The notes beneath the pieces are model-generated. The model was not told where the DNA came from. It worked only from the letters and a program-made list of their open reading frames with translations, and ran no database searches. A DNA stretch of 64,000 nt, taken from positions 148,523,009 to 148,587,008 of the forward strand of contig NC_134834.1 in NCBI RefSeq assembly GCF_004210375.1, in the 5' to 3' direction. This document shows positions 1 through 17,899 of this stretch, piece by piece. How positions within the stretch are numbered: position 1 is the first letter of the stretch; every line of letters begins with the position of its first letter. The stretch comes from Tachypleus tridentatus. Its lineage: Eukaryota; Arthropoda; Merostomata; Xiphosura; Limulidae. The position numbers and the translations under genes were made by a program.

Positions 1-13
1 CGCTGCGCGGTGT

Positions 14-275
14 GGTTTGTTTGTTTTGAATTTCGTGCAAGGCTACTTGAGCTTGGTCCTAATTTATATGTGATAGACTATAGGGAAGACAGTCAACACC
101 GTCCCTCCCGCTAACTCTTTAGCTACTTTTTTACCAACGAATAGTGGAGGTGATCGTCATATTATCACGTCCCAACGGCTGAAATGGCAAACATGTTTGA
201 TGATGGGATTGAACCCGCGACCCTCGGATTGCGAGTCAAGTACCTGTAATCAGTAGGTCCAAGTTAGGCCTAGTA
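14..275 (-). repeat. SINE family 1 (tRNA-headed), diverged copy
   Basis: The plus strand begins with a GTTTGTTTGTTTTGAATTTCG tail region, then the GACTATAGGGAAGACAG and CCAACGAATAGTGG body blocks. It ends in a tRNA-like head with a B box (GGGATTGAACCCGCGACC on the plus strand). The family is tRNA head, then body, then a poly(CAAA)-type tail, so this copy lies on the minus strand. Many mismatches to the other copies show it is old. It lies in the intron or 5' part of the Pax3/7 gene. Confidence 0.85.
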
Positions 276-552
276 CACTATGAAAGAATTAATTTCTAAC
301 AGTAGTTTTATATATTCTTCTACTACTTACACATATTACTACTATTACTGTTTCAAAAAAAATTAAATTCTACAGAATCCCACCTTAAGTGCTTGTGTTC
401 CCCGTTCCTGTGAGAGACACCTGGTATGCGATAGAAATTATGATCTGTATTTATGGCTGTAAAGTTTTAGTGTTGGGAATATTTAGCGAAATTTTACAGA
501 TTCCAACCCGGATCCCTAATCCAGGGCGTTACTACAGAACCAACCCACTTTC

Positions 553-830
553 GGCTGGGCACGGCCTAATGGATAAGCCGCTCAACTTGTAATCCGAGGA
601 TCACAGGTTCGAGTCCCCGTCACACCAAACATGTTCGCCCTTTCAGTCGTGGGGGGCATTATAATGTGACAGTCAATCCTACTATTCGTTGGTAAAAGAG
701 TAGCCCAAGAGTTGGTGGTAGTTGGTGATGACTAGTTGCCTTCCTTCTAGTCTTACACTGCTAAATTATGGACGGCTAGCACTGATAGCCCTCGTGTACC
801 TCTTACTTGAAATTCAAAAACAAACAAACA
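553..830 (+). repeat. SINE family 1 (tRNA-headed), full-length copy
   Basis: A nearly complete copy in sense orientation. The A-box-like head (GGCCTAATGGATAAGCCG) is followed by the B box GGTTCGAGTCCCC, the body blocks CACTGCTAAATTATGGACGG and GATAGCCCTCGTGTA, and a terminal CAAACAAACAAACA tail. The head of better-conserved family members folds like a tRNA with a CGT anticodon loop, so a tRNA-Thr origin is my inference. Confidence 0.9.
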
Positions 831-927
831 CCCACGTCCAAGAAGAATAGTAATGGTAGTAATATAACAGTACTGTCTGTTATATTCCAGTAAGTAATGA
901 TACTAAAATAGCTTATTTAAAACCTGA

Positions 928-6608
<5,681 letters not shown>

Positions 6609-6985
6609 ATTCAGAAACTTGCCGCCCCTTTCAATTGGGAAAGGATTAGTACCCTCAAAAACATAGTGACTGAAAAATATTTTATTTTGTGTATCTGGCC
6701 TGCGACTCTCCAATGCCATGGTCAAATAAGTGAAATGTTTTATTTTTCTTCTTTGGAATGATATTAACTGTGAGAAGAAATAAGTTAAACCAACTACTGA
6801 ATAAGTTATTTTTCCAGTGGTTGTCTGCTTTCGAGATGTTTTGTTTTTGTTTTTTAAGTTAGGGCAAATATAAAAACGTAAAATTAAATGTAACTATTTT
6901 TCTCATGTTAGGTATATTACTCAACGTTTATAAGAAATTCGATTGTGCTCTTATAATAAACTATTTTATTTTGTACACGTATACT
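6609..6985 (+). other. Pax3/7: Pax3/7 3' UTR with poly(A) signal
   Basis: About 350 bp of AT-rich sequence follows the stop codon. The first clear canonical AATAAA is at 6955-6960 (CTTATAATAAACTATTTT), followed by T-rich sequence, so the transcript probably ends near 6975-6985. Confidence 0.65.
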
Positions 6986-7654
6986 AAAGCCCTAACGATA
7001 GTCACGTGATATACACCCAAACAACCTGCTTCGGTATTATTCGATTTATCAAACTTTTAGGCCAAGTAATATTTTGATTGTGCCAAAATATCGAATATAT
7101 CGCTTTTCGATTTGTTTCCATCTTGAAATATTTTGGAAATACATCAGAAAAAAATTATAAAAATGTTTAATGATAAAAAACAGAAGGTTTAAGAGTATTG
7201 TTAATATATTTACGTTTTTTAAATCCAAATGTTGACGTTGTGGCCTAACACGGAGAGAAAGTATGACATGAGCTATTTTTATTAATCAAAATATATACTT
7301 TTAAATAAATATTTATATTTACACCTATAAGCATCCTCTACGTGCTTCAATCCAATCTAACATGAAATGGAAAACAAAAATAAACAAACACACATTAAAA
7401 AAAAAAAGGTTTGCAAAACCATCAAAAAATTTGTTGTAAATATTAAAACGTGTTATCTCGTACAGGCTAACATTGCTATTGTTGTAAAGGTTTACTTATT
7501 GGTGTGGAATCTTGCACAGTAACTGCGTGAAAGGTTCGTACAGCTGAACAGAAGATAAGCCTTATTTTTGTATCCATGCAACAACAGTATTTTTTTGATT
7601 TCTTATTCGAAACATTATGAAAAACTAGAGCAATATTTTGAGGAAAAAAAAAAG

Positions 7655-7772
7655 CCCCTCTCTCCGATGGCTCAGCGGTAAGTCTGAAGGTTCATAAAGC
7701 TAAAATTCGGGTTTCGATACATGCTGTATGGAAACCGTATTGTGTAGCTTTGCGCTTGATAACAAACAATAA
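7655..7772 (+). repeat. SINE family 2 copy
   Basis: The head CCGATGGCTCAGCGGTAAGT and the B box GGGTTTCGATACATGC are followed by a short body ending GTGTAGCTTTGCGCTTGATA and an AACAAACAAT tail. This is the sense orientation of the family found inverted at 3106-3395. Confidence 0.85.
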
Positions 7773-7948
7773 AAAAATGGTTGCTGCCAAGTGTTATTTA
7801 AAGCAACCAGTAAAATAACGAACAGAAGTGGTATTAGGAGCTGAATATAGTCGTTCAGTCAAGTGACACGTAATTACCACAATGGTAGTTTTGAACTTTG
7901 GAGATAACCTTTGCACTGTTGACCTTGACGTGATACTTAATTACCACA

Positions 7949-8080
7949 GTACCCCCCGCTAGTACAGCGGTATGTCTCCGCACTTTCAACGCTAAAATCA
8001 GGGGTTCGATTCCCCTCGGTGGGCTGAGCAGATAGCCCGATGTGGCTTTGCTATAAGAAAAACACACACAAACACACATT
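7949..8080 (+). repeat. SINE family 3 copy (tRNA-headed, short body)
   Basis: The head CGCTAGTACAGCGGTATGTC and a well-kept B box (GGGGTTCGATTCCCCTCGG) are followed by GATAGCCCGATGTGGCTTTG, CTATAAGAAAAACACAC and an (ACACACAA) tail. It shares body blocks with families 1 and 2 (GATAGCCC...GCTTTG) but has its own 3' end. It is a tRNA-derived repeat and not a working tRNA gene. Confidence 0.87.
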
Positions 8081-8724
8081 ACCACAGTAGCAGCTATGGA
8101 AATAAAAAACCTCGTACTGATGTTCTTACAATGTTGTTCATTGTTATTATAGAGTAGATATTACATATTTTTACAGTAAACGTTTTTTGATTTTCATAAC
8201 TCATTTTCTTTTGAGTTTAACTGAAGCATTAAAGACTATTCGTGAAACTCAGCCTGTCATTAGATTCACAACTTTTCAGTGAATTATAACTATTTCAGGG
8301 GATTCCATCTCTCATCCTTAATCGAAAGAATGGGATGAGGCTATATATGGTAGTGGAGTGTATGATATGCATTTGATATTAAAAGTATTTTATTAGCAGT
8401 AAACCCATCGAATGATAAATTGGGATTCATGTTTATTTTTGACTATTTTAAATTACCTGTCGGCTAAATAATGTACAACAATAAACTAGTAGCATCAACA
8501 TATCATATTCTAGAGATTCTTATGTAAATACAGAATCAAAGTGTGAGTAAAAGACATTTCAAAACACCATACATAAAGAAGAACGATGATTAATTATTAT
8601 AAATCAACTAGTATGTAATATACCTGTTCAAAGAGGAACTTGTTCATTCATATTAACTAAAATCTGAGCTACCTGCCATCTGTTGTATAAAAGTTGAACT
8701 AGGTAGCTCTAAATAATTTCGTTG

Positions 8725-8860
8725 TAATATATATGTGGAAACGGCTCGTTTGGGTTGAGAAAATATTTAACGTAGAGGAGCGAACAAATATTTTATCAAC
8801 CCAAACGAGCCGTTTTTACATATATATTTCTCTACAAGTGGGTTTTCTCGACATCACTAA
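8725..8860. repeat. Foldback (palindromic) element, short copy
   Basis: Two inverted arms of about 40 bp (TATATATGTGGAAACGGCTC... and ...GAGCCGTTTTTACATATATA) surround a short centre with GTAGAGGAGCGAAC. They are followed by TTCTCTACAAGTGGGTTTTC and GACATCACTAA. The same arms and the same 3' flank occur in the longer element at 58040-58262, so this is a dispersed family. Confidence 0.85.
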
Positions 8861-9454
8861 CTTTCGCTTTAATACTTCAAACTCCGAACGTGAAATTTTT
8901 TTTTTTTATGATTGTGTTTGTTTTACATTTATGGTTAGTATGTGTATTAATCTATGTTTTTAAACCTTGCACGGTAAACTCAACTACTGTTCATACACCT
9001 CCGACTTTCGATTGAAAAACTTTAATAATTTTCAATTTAGTTTTTAATTTTTGCAAGACATTTTCGAGTTTTTTTTAAAGACACAAAATATATCACGAAA
9101 ATTGACTTTTTATATGTCAGATTTGTTTTTCAGTGCCAACAGGTGATTATAATTATCTTGTACAACAATATATAATAAAATATTTTGTTTATTCCAGTTA
9201 TCTATGATATTTTCACATCTTTGTGCACTTTTACTGAATATACCATGCCGTTTATTTTAATACATAAACATATCTAAATGCGTTCAACAACTAAATTGTA
9301 GTGTATATATGTATTTTGACGTGTCACTGTTTCTACGTAGACAATGACCCCTTCCTCAGAAGTTTAATGAATTGGATGTATATAGTGAGAGATCTTTTAA
9401 TGCCATTTAATCTATGAATACAAGAAGAAACGACGTCATATACATTTTAACAGC

Positions 9455-9590
9455 CCACAGTTGGCTCAGCGGTGATGTTTGAGGCTATAAGGCTTATAAT
9501 GGTAAAATTTGGGTTTCGATACCAGTAGCGGGAACAACATAACTACCCCATTGTGTTACTTTGTGTTTAACAACAAAATAAACAATGCAG
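9455..9590 (+). repeat. SINE family 2 copy
   Basis: CACAGTTGGCTCAGCGGTGA head, GGGTTTCGATACCAGTAGCG B-box region, CCCATTGTGTTACTTTGTG body end and an AACAACAAAATAAACAA tail. Confidence 0.82.
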
Positions 9591-10019
9591 CCCATTTAGG
9601 TTTATTCGGGGATAGTAGTTCTAAAACGATTTGATATTTTAGACGCTTTACAAGTTTAAACAATTTTTATCATAAGCGTCTAATACTTCTGTAAACTTTT
9701 GTGGCAAAATTAAACGATTTTGTAGTATTCTTTCGTATTTTTATACTGCTTTGTTTTTAGAATTCTGAGATGTTTTTTATGTATGCAAGTAGTTTGTAGT
9801 AAGTTCTTACATTTTATGAATAAAAGTCGTAATAAACAGAAAATGATTTTGTTGTTATTATTATCAAAATATTATGCCATGCACATGATGAAAACACGAA
9901 AATAATCGTTAAATACTTTAAAATCACACTGCCCTAAAATGAACATTTATGGGATTTTTGGAATATTTGAACCTATCAGTTACTTACTGAATTACCTACC
10001 TTTCACAATTATATTAAGA

Positions 10020-10125
10020 TCACTAAGTTTCCAGACTTTTAATGCTAAAATGCAGGGTTTGATTCTCGGCGATAGATAGATAGATATTTAGTCCACTGTG
10101 TAGCTAGCCATGCCATAAAACTACT
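10020..10125 (+). repeat. SINE family 3, degenerate copy
   Basis: Remnants of the family-3 head (CAGACTTTTAATGCTAAAATG, GGGTTTGATTCTCGG) are followed by a short GATAGATAGATAGATA expansion and GTGTAGCTAGCCATGCC. The 5' part of the head is poorly preserved. Confidence 0.6.
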
Positions 10126-10639
10126 ACTACCGGTACTCTGTCACTAATTACAGCGCTCCCTATTTATGTGTTGCATGGCTAGTATCGTTAGTAAAATTTA
10201 ACGGCTATAAATAAAAACCATCAAAACAGAGGTAGCGTAGATAATATTTTACATCTAAAGATATGACTTAACGTAAGTCAGAAAATGAGTTGGAATTTTT
10301 TTTAATTATAAGTTTCTGAGCATTAAAAATATCGCTGAACTCTTAATATTAAAAATAGCATTCATATAGAAAGAGTAAATGTTACTTTAAAATAAGTCTC
10401 GAAACAAATTTGTGAATTTTACCTAAAGCATATTATTGAATAAAAAATAATGACTTTCATTTTACACTCGAGTTACGACAAACTGATATTGTATTAATAC
10501 CATATTTTCAAAACAACCAAGTTTATAATGTTATAAAGAAAATGTCGGATAAAAGTATACATATTAAAATACCCAATATTTGAGGGTTCTGAAACATACG
10601 CCTCTCCTGTTTGAAGAAAGTTCTACCCATACATATGAA

Positions 10640-10745
10640 TAACACTAGAGTGGAAGCCACGTGAATTTTGGCTTGCGCAAGCGGCCGCCATTGTTATATG
10701 TTGAGCTTTTATTAAATTCCACCAGCCGAACTAACAGCAGCAAAG
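10640..10745. promoter_or_regulatory. Candidate regulatory element or promoter core (CpG-bearing motif cluster)
   Basis: In an AT-rich surrounding, about 70 bp hold CACGTG (E-box), the perfect 12-bp palindrome GCTTGCGCAAGC, an overlapping GCGGCCGC and then GCCGCCATTGTT. The last reads as a Sox-type CCATTGTT on the plus strand and resembles a YY1-type AAnATGGCGGC on the minus strand. The function is an inference from motif density; no transcript start can be fixed. Confidence 0.4.
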
Positions 10746-11334
10746 CGATCTCACCTCACAACTTAAGGCCTTTTTTTTTCATGTAAACTAGACGTTTGGA
10801 TAAGTTTTTGATTTTAATAAGTTTGTTCAGCCAAGAAGATATAATCCGGATTTTAACTTATAAATTACTGCAAAAAAAGCGTTCACAAAATAAACACGTG
10901 TAATCTGAAATATGAAGATGCATTGGATTTTAGTCCAGACGGAACTCTTTTAAGATTAAGGTACGTTTCCCTCCCACTCAGAGTTTATTGTGTTACACAA
11001 AAATATATATCTCAAATATTGTTGCTAATGGACAAGAGGTGGCGCGCTATGTTCTTTTCTGGGTGTGAAGAAAAATATTATTTATGTATCTACATCTCCT
11101 TTTAAAGTCTTAACTAAAATAGATGGAAATAATTAGGAAATTTACAATATAAATATAATAAATTTTTTTCGAATTTATTTGAGAATCTGTGGCAAAAATC
11201 TATATAAATACTTGAAAAAAGTATATATATACATACACACACCGCACATTTACAACAGGAAATCCAAAATAAGTTAAAATAAATATACAACGTTCAAATT
11301 AATACACAGTTAACATAATTTCAAAATAATGACT
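10746..11334. other. Intergenic AT-rich sequence
   Basis: No gene or recognised repeat was seen. The small frame at 10923-11105 has no domain, signal or neighbour that supports it. Confidence 0.5.
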
Positions 11335-11455
11335 GCTCCCACTAGTACAGCGGTAAGTTTACGGATTTACAACACTACAATCAGGGGTTTGATTCCCCTT
11401 TGTGGGCTCAGCAGATAGCACAATGTGGCTTTGCTATAAGGAAACAGAAACAAAC
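11335..11455 (+). repeat. SINE family 3 copy
   Basis: CCACTAGTACAGCGGTAAGT head, GGGGTTTGATTCCCCTTTG B box, GATAGCACAATGTGGCTTTG and CTATAAGGAAACAGAAAC tail. Confidence 0.87.
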
Positions 11456-11867
11456 CATTAAATTTTATTTGTTTAATGAACCACGAACGAGAAAATCAGA
11501 CTCACTTACCACACCCCCTGTAATATTCTCTCTTTTACAAATTGCCAGCAGTTTTCTCATATATTTTGTAGTATATTATTTATGACCAATAGAAAGCCAG
11601 AGTTTTAATTTAATAAATTACATATTATATTACATTGTTTTCAGTATAACATATGGTCTACTTCTTTGTTCACTTTCTAATTTGCTTTTACAGAAATCAT
11701 ACTGACTAGCTTTGCTGAATATTTAAAGTCTTTTATTTTATAATTAGAATGCTGAAAAAAACAACATAATAGATATAGGATATTGTTGACTTTTTCTTGT
11801 TATTATTCAATGTTCTTAAGAGCATTATATATCAAAAAGTATTTAATTATTAGTGTAAAAGATTATC

Positions 11868-11932
11868 CTCAGTGGACTCAGCAGATAGCCCTATGTGGCT
11901 TTATTGTAAAGAAATACACACAAACACACAGT
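11868..11932 (+). repeat. SINE family 3, 3' part only
   Basis: CAGCAGATAGCCCTATGTGG, CTTTATTGTAAAGAAATACA and an ACACAAACACACA tail remain; the tRNA-like head is missing. Confidence 0.75.
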
Positions 11933-14577
11933 GTAAATGAATAGGCTTAGGTTTCATTGACAATCGACATAATAAGGAAAGAACAGGTAAGTGCTATATC
12001 TCTTGCTCTTCATGTGTTTTATTTGTTGTTATAAAGTATCTAAAATTCAAAAGTTAATAGTTTGGATAAGGTCAGGTGAGGTACACTCACGAGCAGCTCA
12101 TAAGTTGCTCTTATGATCATTGTGAGATACACATTTGTTCGGTGAGTTACAACTTTTATGGTACAAGAATTAGTTAGACATGGTTATAAGAGCAGTGAAA
12201 CCATAAAATTCTGATATGATGACTCATCTTCATGCACATATTAGCTATTTTTGTCTTAAAGTTGTACTTTTTGTCTTTGAGATTTGAATGCCACCAGTAT
12301 TTTGAAAGACCCATCTAAAATTCATGTGGAACATATGAATTTGCACCACTGATGATGTATCATTCAGCAAAACCCTCCACCAGTAAGAGTGCAATAAACC
12401 TTCTTGCTGAGATGTTCCCATTACATTCACAATTGAAATCTTTCTCCTCAACACAGTTTCACTTAGACATCTATATATTTGCTAAGACTTCTTGAAATAT
12501 TTACTTTATTTCATACTTTCAATCTTCTAGTATGAATTAACAGGGTAATGTGAATTGTTTTTTCTACTGATGTGATTACATGTGACACCCAGTTACCAAC
12601 TATTTCTTATGTTAAAGATGAAAATACAGTAAGAAGAAGAGCAATATAAAATAGTCTACCACTTGATGGAGTCCATGTTGCCAGATGGACCTTGTTCTTC
12701 TGTCTTTGTCACACATTTTCTTTTACAGATTTTGAAGTTGAAGTTAAAGAGAATGAAATGGAGCAACCTTGCTTCATAATACTTGTCTACCTACTAATTA
12801 TCTCTCAACTTTCCTGCCTGTCATATGCTTTCTATCCATTGTTTCTTTTCTTCTCCCTTGTTGATGCTGCACCTGGCATTTACTTCATGTTTTACTTTGC
12901 TCTAGCTGCTTTATACCTTGTCCTTCTCAGTTAACATGTAAAAGTTATTGTTTAGATATAGTTTGTTCTTACTGAATTTGTAACTCAGAGGACTTGCAGT
13001 TTTGACGTTGTGTATTACTCCTGCACATGTCTGCATACGATATATTATTTAGAACTAGTTTGTTATTCCTTAAGTTTTAGTACTTAGACAATAATGTTTA
13101 ATAATGGTTACTTGCCCCTTAACATATGACATTTACTTATATTATGGTTAGTTATAATTTACATGTCTGCCACATGTATACTTAGAAATTAATGTTTAGT
13201 TACTTGTTATTGCTCTTTGAATTAAAATGCATTATTGTTGATATTTTATTCTGGTTTATTACTCATAAATATGTCCGACTAGGAGGTAATGTTCATATAT
13301 TGTTCATTGTTTCTTCACATGTATGTTTGATAGGTTAGCTTAGTCTTAACTGATGAAACCTTGTGTGTATATATATTAACTCTCAGAAATGCTGTCCTAC
13401 AGTCAGCTGTTTGTCTAATTACAGAATTCGTGTCTCATTGAAATAATTTATTAAAAGTGAATATTTTTAAAAAAACGATTTTCTTTTCCAGGAAGTACTG
13501 CATGGAAAATGTGTTTCAATTATGCTTTTTAGTCATATGTAATTCACTGCATGAAAATGATTCAATGTGTACTGCTCACATTTTTTAAGTCTTACTGACA
13601 TTAACTGTAATAATTTCATGAATTAAAAGTGATACTATCATATTTAATGAAGAATAATAAGCTTTTAAAGAATTCCAGGTTCTCAGTACTGCATTAAAAA
13701 TTATGTTAATAAATCCAGTTAAACCATCAAGTACAGTCATAGTGAAAGTTGCATTCTTGTTGAGGAAAATACGGGTATTGAAAATTGTGTTCTATCATAA
13801 AGAAATGGTTGTTGAACATACCACAGTTATTTTCAAATTGCATGAATCTTGAACATCCAAAATGTGAATTCATTTTTGTCTGTGATGCCATTAACGAGAT
13901 GACATAGCAGTTTTGGTGACATACATAGATATTGACATACACTCTGTCTTTTAGAGTAAGATCTTTTATTCCTGTTTCTCGTTCATTACATTTTATATGT
14001 AGAAGTTAAGCATAGTCTTTGTGAGTTATTCCTTGCCCCAAACACATCCTTATTAAGGTTTAGTTCTGGTTCTTACTCCTTGTCAATATAAAACATACTG
14101 TTTTCAAGTTCTTTACGACTTCTTAACATGTAACTCATTAGGATTTATGTTTTGTCAATGTTCATTACCACTTTTTTGTACTCGTAAGAGCATTCATGTT
14201 TATGTTTCTTCAGTGTCTTTACTCAGGCTATTTAAGTGTTATCTGATTAAATATATATGAATATTTTTTCATTTCTGCAGCAATAACATACATCCTGTCT
14301 CAGTTTTCTTGTTTTGCTTCTGCTTAGACCTTCCAGTGACACAGCAGTTGGATTGTGGAGTTACAACACAAAGAAACAAACCTACTGCATAGATCCTACT
14401 ACCTGAACAATTAGTGTGTACATATGTGTGTGTAGAGAGAATTAAAATAAACATTGTTGCCGTTGTTTACTGCACTTTTCCCCTCATACTTTTATCTCAT
14501 CTTCACCTGGTGGTAGTTAAAATAATTACCCAAAATAAATATGCAGGATTGTATTGCATGTTCTTGTTTTCAATTGA
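11933..14577. other. Intergenic region, no recognised gene
   Basis: A 2.6 kb stretch of AT-rich sequence. The frames at 12245-12454 (-), 12692-12934 (+) and 13727-13942 (-) show no recognisable domain, and no splice-site context ties them together. The 12692 frame is hydrophobic, but this follows from T-rich sequence. An old unrecognised transposon is possible. Confidence 0.45.
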
Positions 14578-14857
14578 CTGTTTGTTTTGTTTTGAATTTC
14601 ACGCAAAGCTACTCTAGGGCTATCTGCGCTAGCCGTCTTTAATTTAGCAGTGTAAGACTAGAGGGAAGACAACTAGTCATCAACAGCCACCATCAACTCC
14701 TGGACTACTATATTACACATGAAGAGTGGGATTGACTGTTACTTTATAACACCCCTATGGCTGAAAGGGCGAACGTGTTTGGTGCGAAGGGGATTCAAAC
14801 CTGCAACCCTCAGAATATGAGTCAAGTGCTTTAACCACCAGGCCATGCTGGGTCTTT
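14578..14857 (-). repeat. SINE family 1, full-length copy
   Basis: TTTGTTTTGTTTTGAATTTC tail, AAAGCTACTCTAGGGCTATC, GTAAGACTAGAGGGAAGAC body, and a tRNA-like head ending ACCACCAGGCCATGCTGGG on the plus strand. Confidence 0.92.
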
Positions 14858-16789
14858 TATTATCGAATTACTCAGGATAGTTCTATGAATTATGATCATG
14901 TTCTGTAGAAAACTTCTTATTGCTATGGAAAGAAGTGAAAGTATTTTGGTAAATGCAAGTTTTAGTCTACTTTCAAAAATTACCTGTAACATTTAATAGA
15001 CATGAAACTTTAATATATAAATGCAGCTTATTTATGACAATAATATAGAAAAATAACTGCAATTTACAAGAACGATTTGCATATATTAATACATTGACTT
15101 TTGTGCAGATAGGAACTGATACTCTATTAGCAATCTATTTAGCATATATGTCATATTCAGTATAAATGTAATGCTACTGGTATTGTTATGGATAGGGGAA
15201 TATGTCACAACCATTTCCCAAGAAAGATACAAGCATAGAGAGATTGATAAATTATACAGAGCCAAAACCACAGCAGTCTGAAAACTAGATGTTGCAATGC
15301 TCTACACAGAAGAAGAAACTTGTACAATAGAATGTTAAGAACAATAAAATATCACAAAATGTCATTCGAGTTAATACGGAGCAACAAAAAGAAAATAAAG
15401 TTTCAAAATATAACTTTGTGACATAAAAAGCTGCAGGGATGTCTCATATGGTTACATCTTCTGGTTGTGAAGAATATGAAGGTGGTGAAAGATCATAAGT
15501 TTCTAGTCACACCTCCATATAAACATCAGTTTTCATGAGAACGGACATGAAAGATGAGACAATCAAAGCTATTCTATTTGTCCACAAGCCCTTCAAATGC
15601 CCTAGTGCAATGTAAGTGGATTTTTGTGTAGTCTTCCATTTGCATGAAGGCCAAGTTTGGGATAAATTTGTTAACATGTGAAATCTAAAATCAACTTCAA
15701 GCCTTTTACATAAAGTTGTTACAGTATAGGTTAATTATTGGTGAGCACAGTAAATGACAAAGGAAGTAATTTCAAGAGGAAAACATGACATAACATGTAT
15801 CATTCTTGCAAGGTGCAAATAACCATCGTTTGCGTTCATGAATAAGGCACTACGATTTGTTATGACACACCTTTTTACCAGAAATGTATGAGAGTGTAAT
15901 AATTATTCTTGTCAAGTCCATTGATTTGTCTGTAAATGTTAATTTTTTATACATATACTTCACAATATTGCATAAGAGTAACAATATAATGTTAAGTACA
16001 TTGTATTAAAACAATTTGAATATGCAACTCAGCCAGCCATTTGACAGTTTCAGCCCGTATGAAGTTGCATTCGAACAGAATGCATCAAAACTACTTTTTA
16101 AAATTGCTTGGTGGTGCGTAGGTAATGTGATGTCATTTAAAATGATCACTTTTGAGAAGAGTATGTAACAGCCTTATCCTGCACAGTATATTCCCACATC
16201 AAATCATAAAATTTATTCAGATCAAGAATTTGGAATTTCCAAGTCCAATATTTAACTTATAGTTTACGGTATTGGACAACACGGAAAACAGGGAAATTTT
16301 GATGAAATTGGGTAACCAGGACCATCCAGAAAGACACCTGCAATAAGTTGTGTCTCAACCATGGTAAGAATATGTGGTGATAAGAATAATTTACAAACAC
16401 AAATGTTAGTGGCAAAATGTATCCACGTGTCCCAGTCACGTGTAACATGATACCAAGTAAAGAGACACAAGTTGCATGTACACAAGTTGATTCCACATTA
16501 TGTGATTTCAGCACTCTGATACCTGAAGCAGCTGGACAACTATGTGGATATCACGCTACTCAATATGAGGACACACTAGTAAAGTCGCCTATAGAAATTG
16601 AGGCTAGGAAGTTGTTGTCCTGATACATCTCGTGAATTATAGAAGGCCTAAGAACCACCAAAATAAAAATTCATCAATAATTTGCTTTTCTTTATGAAAT
16701 ACGTTGTTTATTACACATAATAAATGAGGTTTATAAGACCACCCAATGACCATGAGGCTATAATATTGACAATACTTTAATATCTAGTC
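14858..16789. other. Intergenic region, no recognised gene
   Basis: AT-rich sequence of 1.9 kb. Overlapping frames occur on both strands at 16257-16623 (85 and 68 codons), but neither resembles a family I know and each is probably the shadow of the other or of an old transposon. Confidence 0.45.
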
Positions 16790-16935
16790 TGTGACTCTTT
16801 GTAAGTTTGAAGTAAAGCTCAAAATGGGCTATGTGTGCTCTGCCCACCACAATTATCGAGACCAGATTTCTAGTGGATTGGTTAGTATGGGATTCTGGAG
16901 CCAGAAGTAAGTTCACACCACCCAAGGACATAAAG
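16790..16935 (-). repeat. SINE family 2, diverged copy
   Basis: The plus strand reads AAAGCTCAAAATGGGCTATG, TGTGCTCTGCCCACCAC and TATCGAGACCAGATTTCTAG, the inverted body and B box of family 2. The outer head is degenerate. Confidence 0.75.
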
Positions 16936-17899
16936 GTGTAAAGAATGGAACAGTTATTTATCTCAATTTGCATATCTTGTATACATTAACCACCCAATTA
17001 ATTAATCACTCTTTAATTAATTAGACACAAGAGTCATTGAACTCTGAAGTCCCACTGGGGCATAATGGCTGAAACAGTTAATTAACCTGATTAATTAGAT
17101 ATTAAATTTAACTTGCTAAAATGAAATGACAGATAATCAGAGGAAGTGATGTGAATCATTGACAATAATTACAGGTTTGCATGAATAAATCAAATCTAAT
17201 TATGTTATGTAGTGACAGCATCTTATGATGTGAAGCCATTTATTAGCAGTAACTCTAGGTAATTAGAGTATAAATCATCACATGATCTATAACTAAGGCT
17301 ATCATGATTTAAGATTCATACCTGCTATATAAAACAGATTAATGTAATGCTTTCTGATAGTATTTTCATTTTAAAACCCTTTATTAATCTTCATTTAAAA
17401 ATCAGTTGGATATTTGATCTATGTGAAAAGGCATATCTAGAAAAACATTTTTACACTAAATCACCTTGTAACAAAATTATGATCAAACATATCAATATCT
17501 TTATGAAATTCAAATTCTGATAACAGATTTTGTTTGGATATATGTCTACGTCTTTAATAGCCATGTCATATGCAATATTCGCCACACATTGTCTAATAAT
17601 GTCCTCAAACTTCATATTGTAAGTCCATTTTAGATAGTTCTATTTGGTTAATTTTTACGTGGAAGCCGAGTAAGGAAATCAGAATATTCTTTATTTTATT
17701 TGGACAAAGTAGATGCAGATCCAGTGACTTCAACATTTATAATTTAGATACAAATTGTTGATGTCTATATAGTTCTGATTACTGGCAAACACAATTCCCA
17801 GCATATTTTGTGAACCCAAATCTTCTGAGAGTAGAGAATAAATATGTATAATGTTCATTGCTTTTCATATATCAGTGATGATGTTTCTAGACTGATAAA

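Larger units (their letters stand above)
6986..9454. other. Intergenic region downstream of Pax3/7
   Basis: AT-rich sequence without a credible gene. It contains a family-2 SINE (7655-7772), a family-3 SINE (7949-8080) and a foldback element (8725-8860). The short frames 7855-8085 and 8733-8963 are readings through the SINE and the foldback. Confidence 0.7.

Noticed and set aside
7949..8020. tRNA-like sequence with a good B box, as a possible functional tRNA gene
   Set aside because: The same head with the same 3' body occurs many times, so it is the head of SINE family 3. The cloverleaf stems are not all paired.
10671..10690. NotI-like GCGGCCGC as cloning-vector contamination
   Set aside because: The flanking sequence is AT-rich genomic DNA on both sides with no vector sequence.
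12692..12934. 80-codon hydrophobic frame as a possible membrane protein
   Set aside because: It starts at a non-ATG-supported position in T-rich DNA, shows no family likeness, and has no splice or UTR context.
16257..16623. Overlapping frames on both strands (85 and 68 codons)
   Set aside because: No recognisable domain was seen and the two strands are mutually open. I could not link them to any transposon family.
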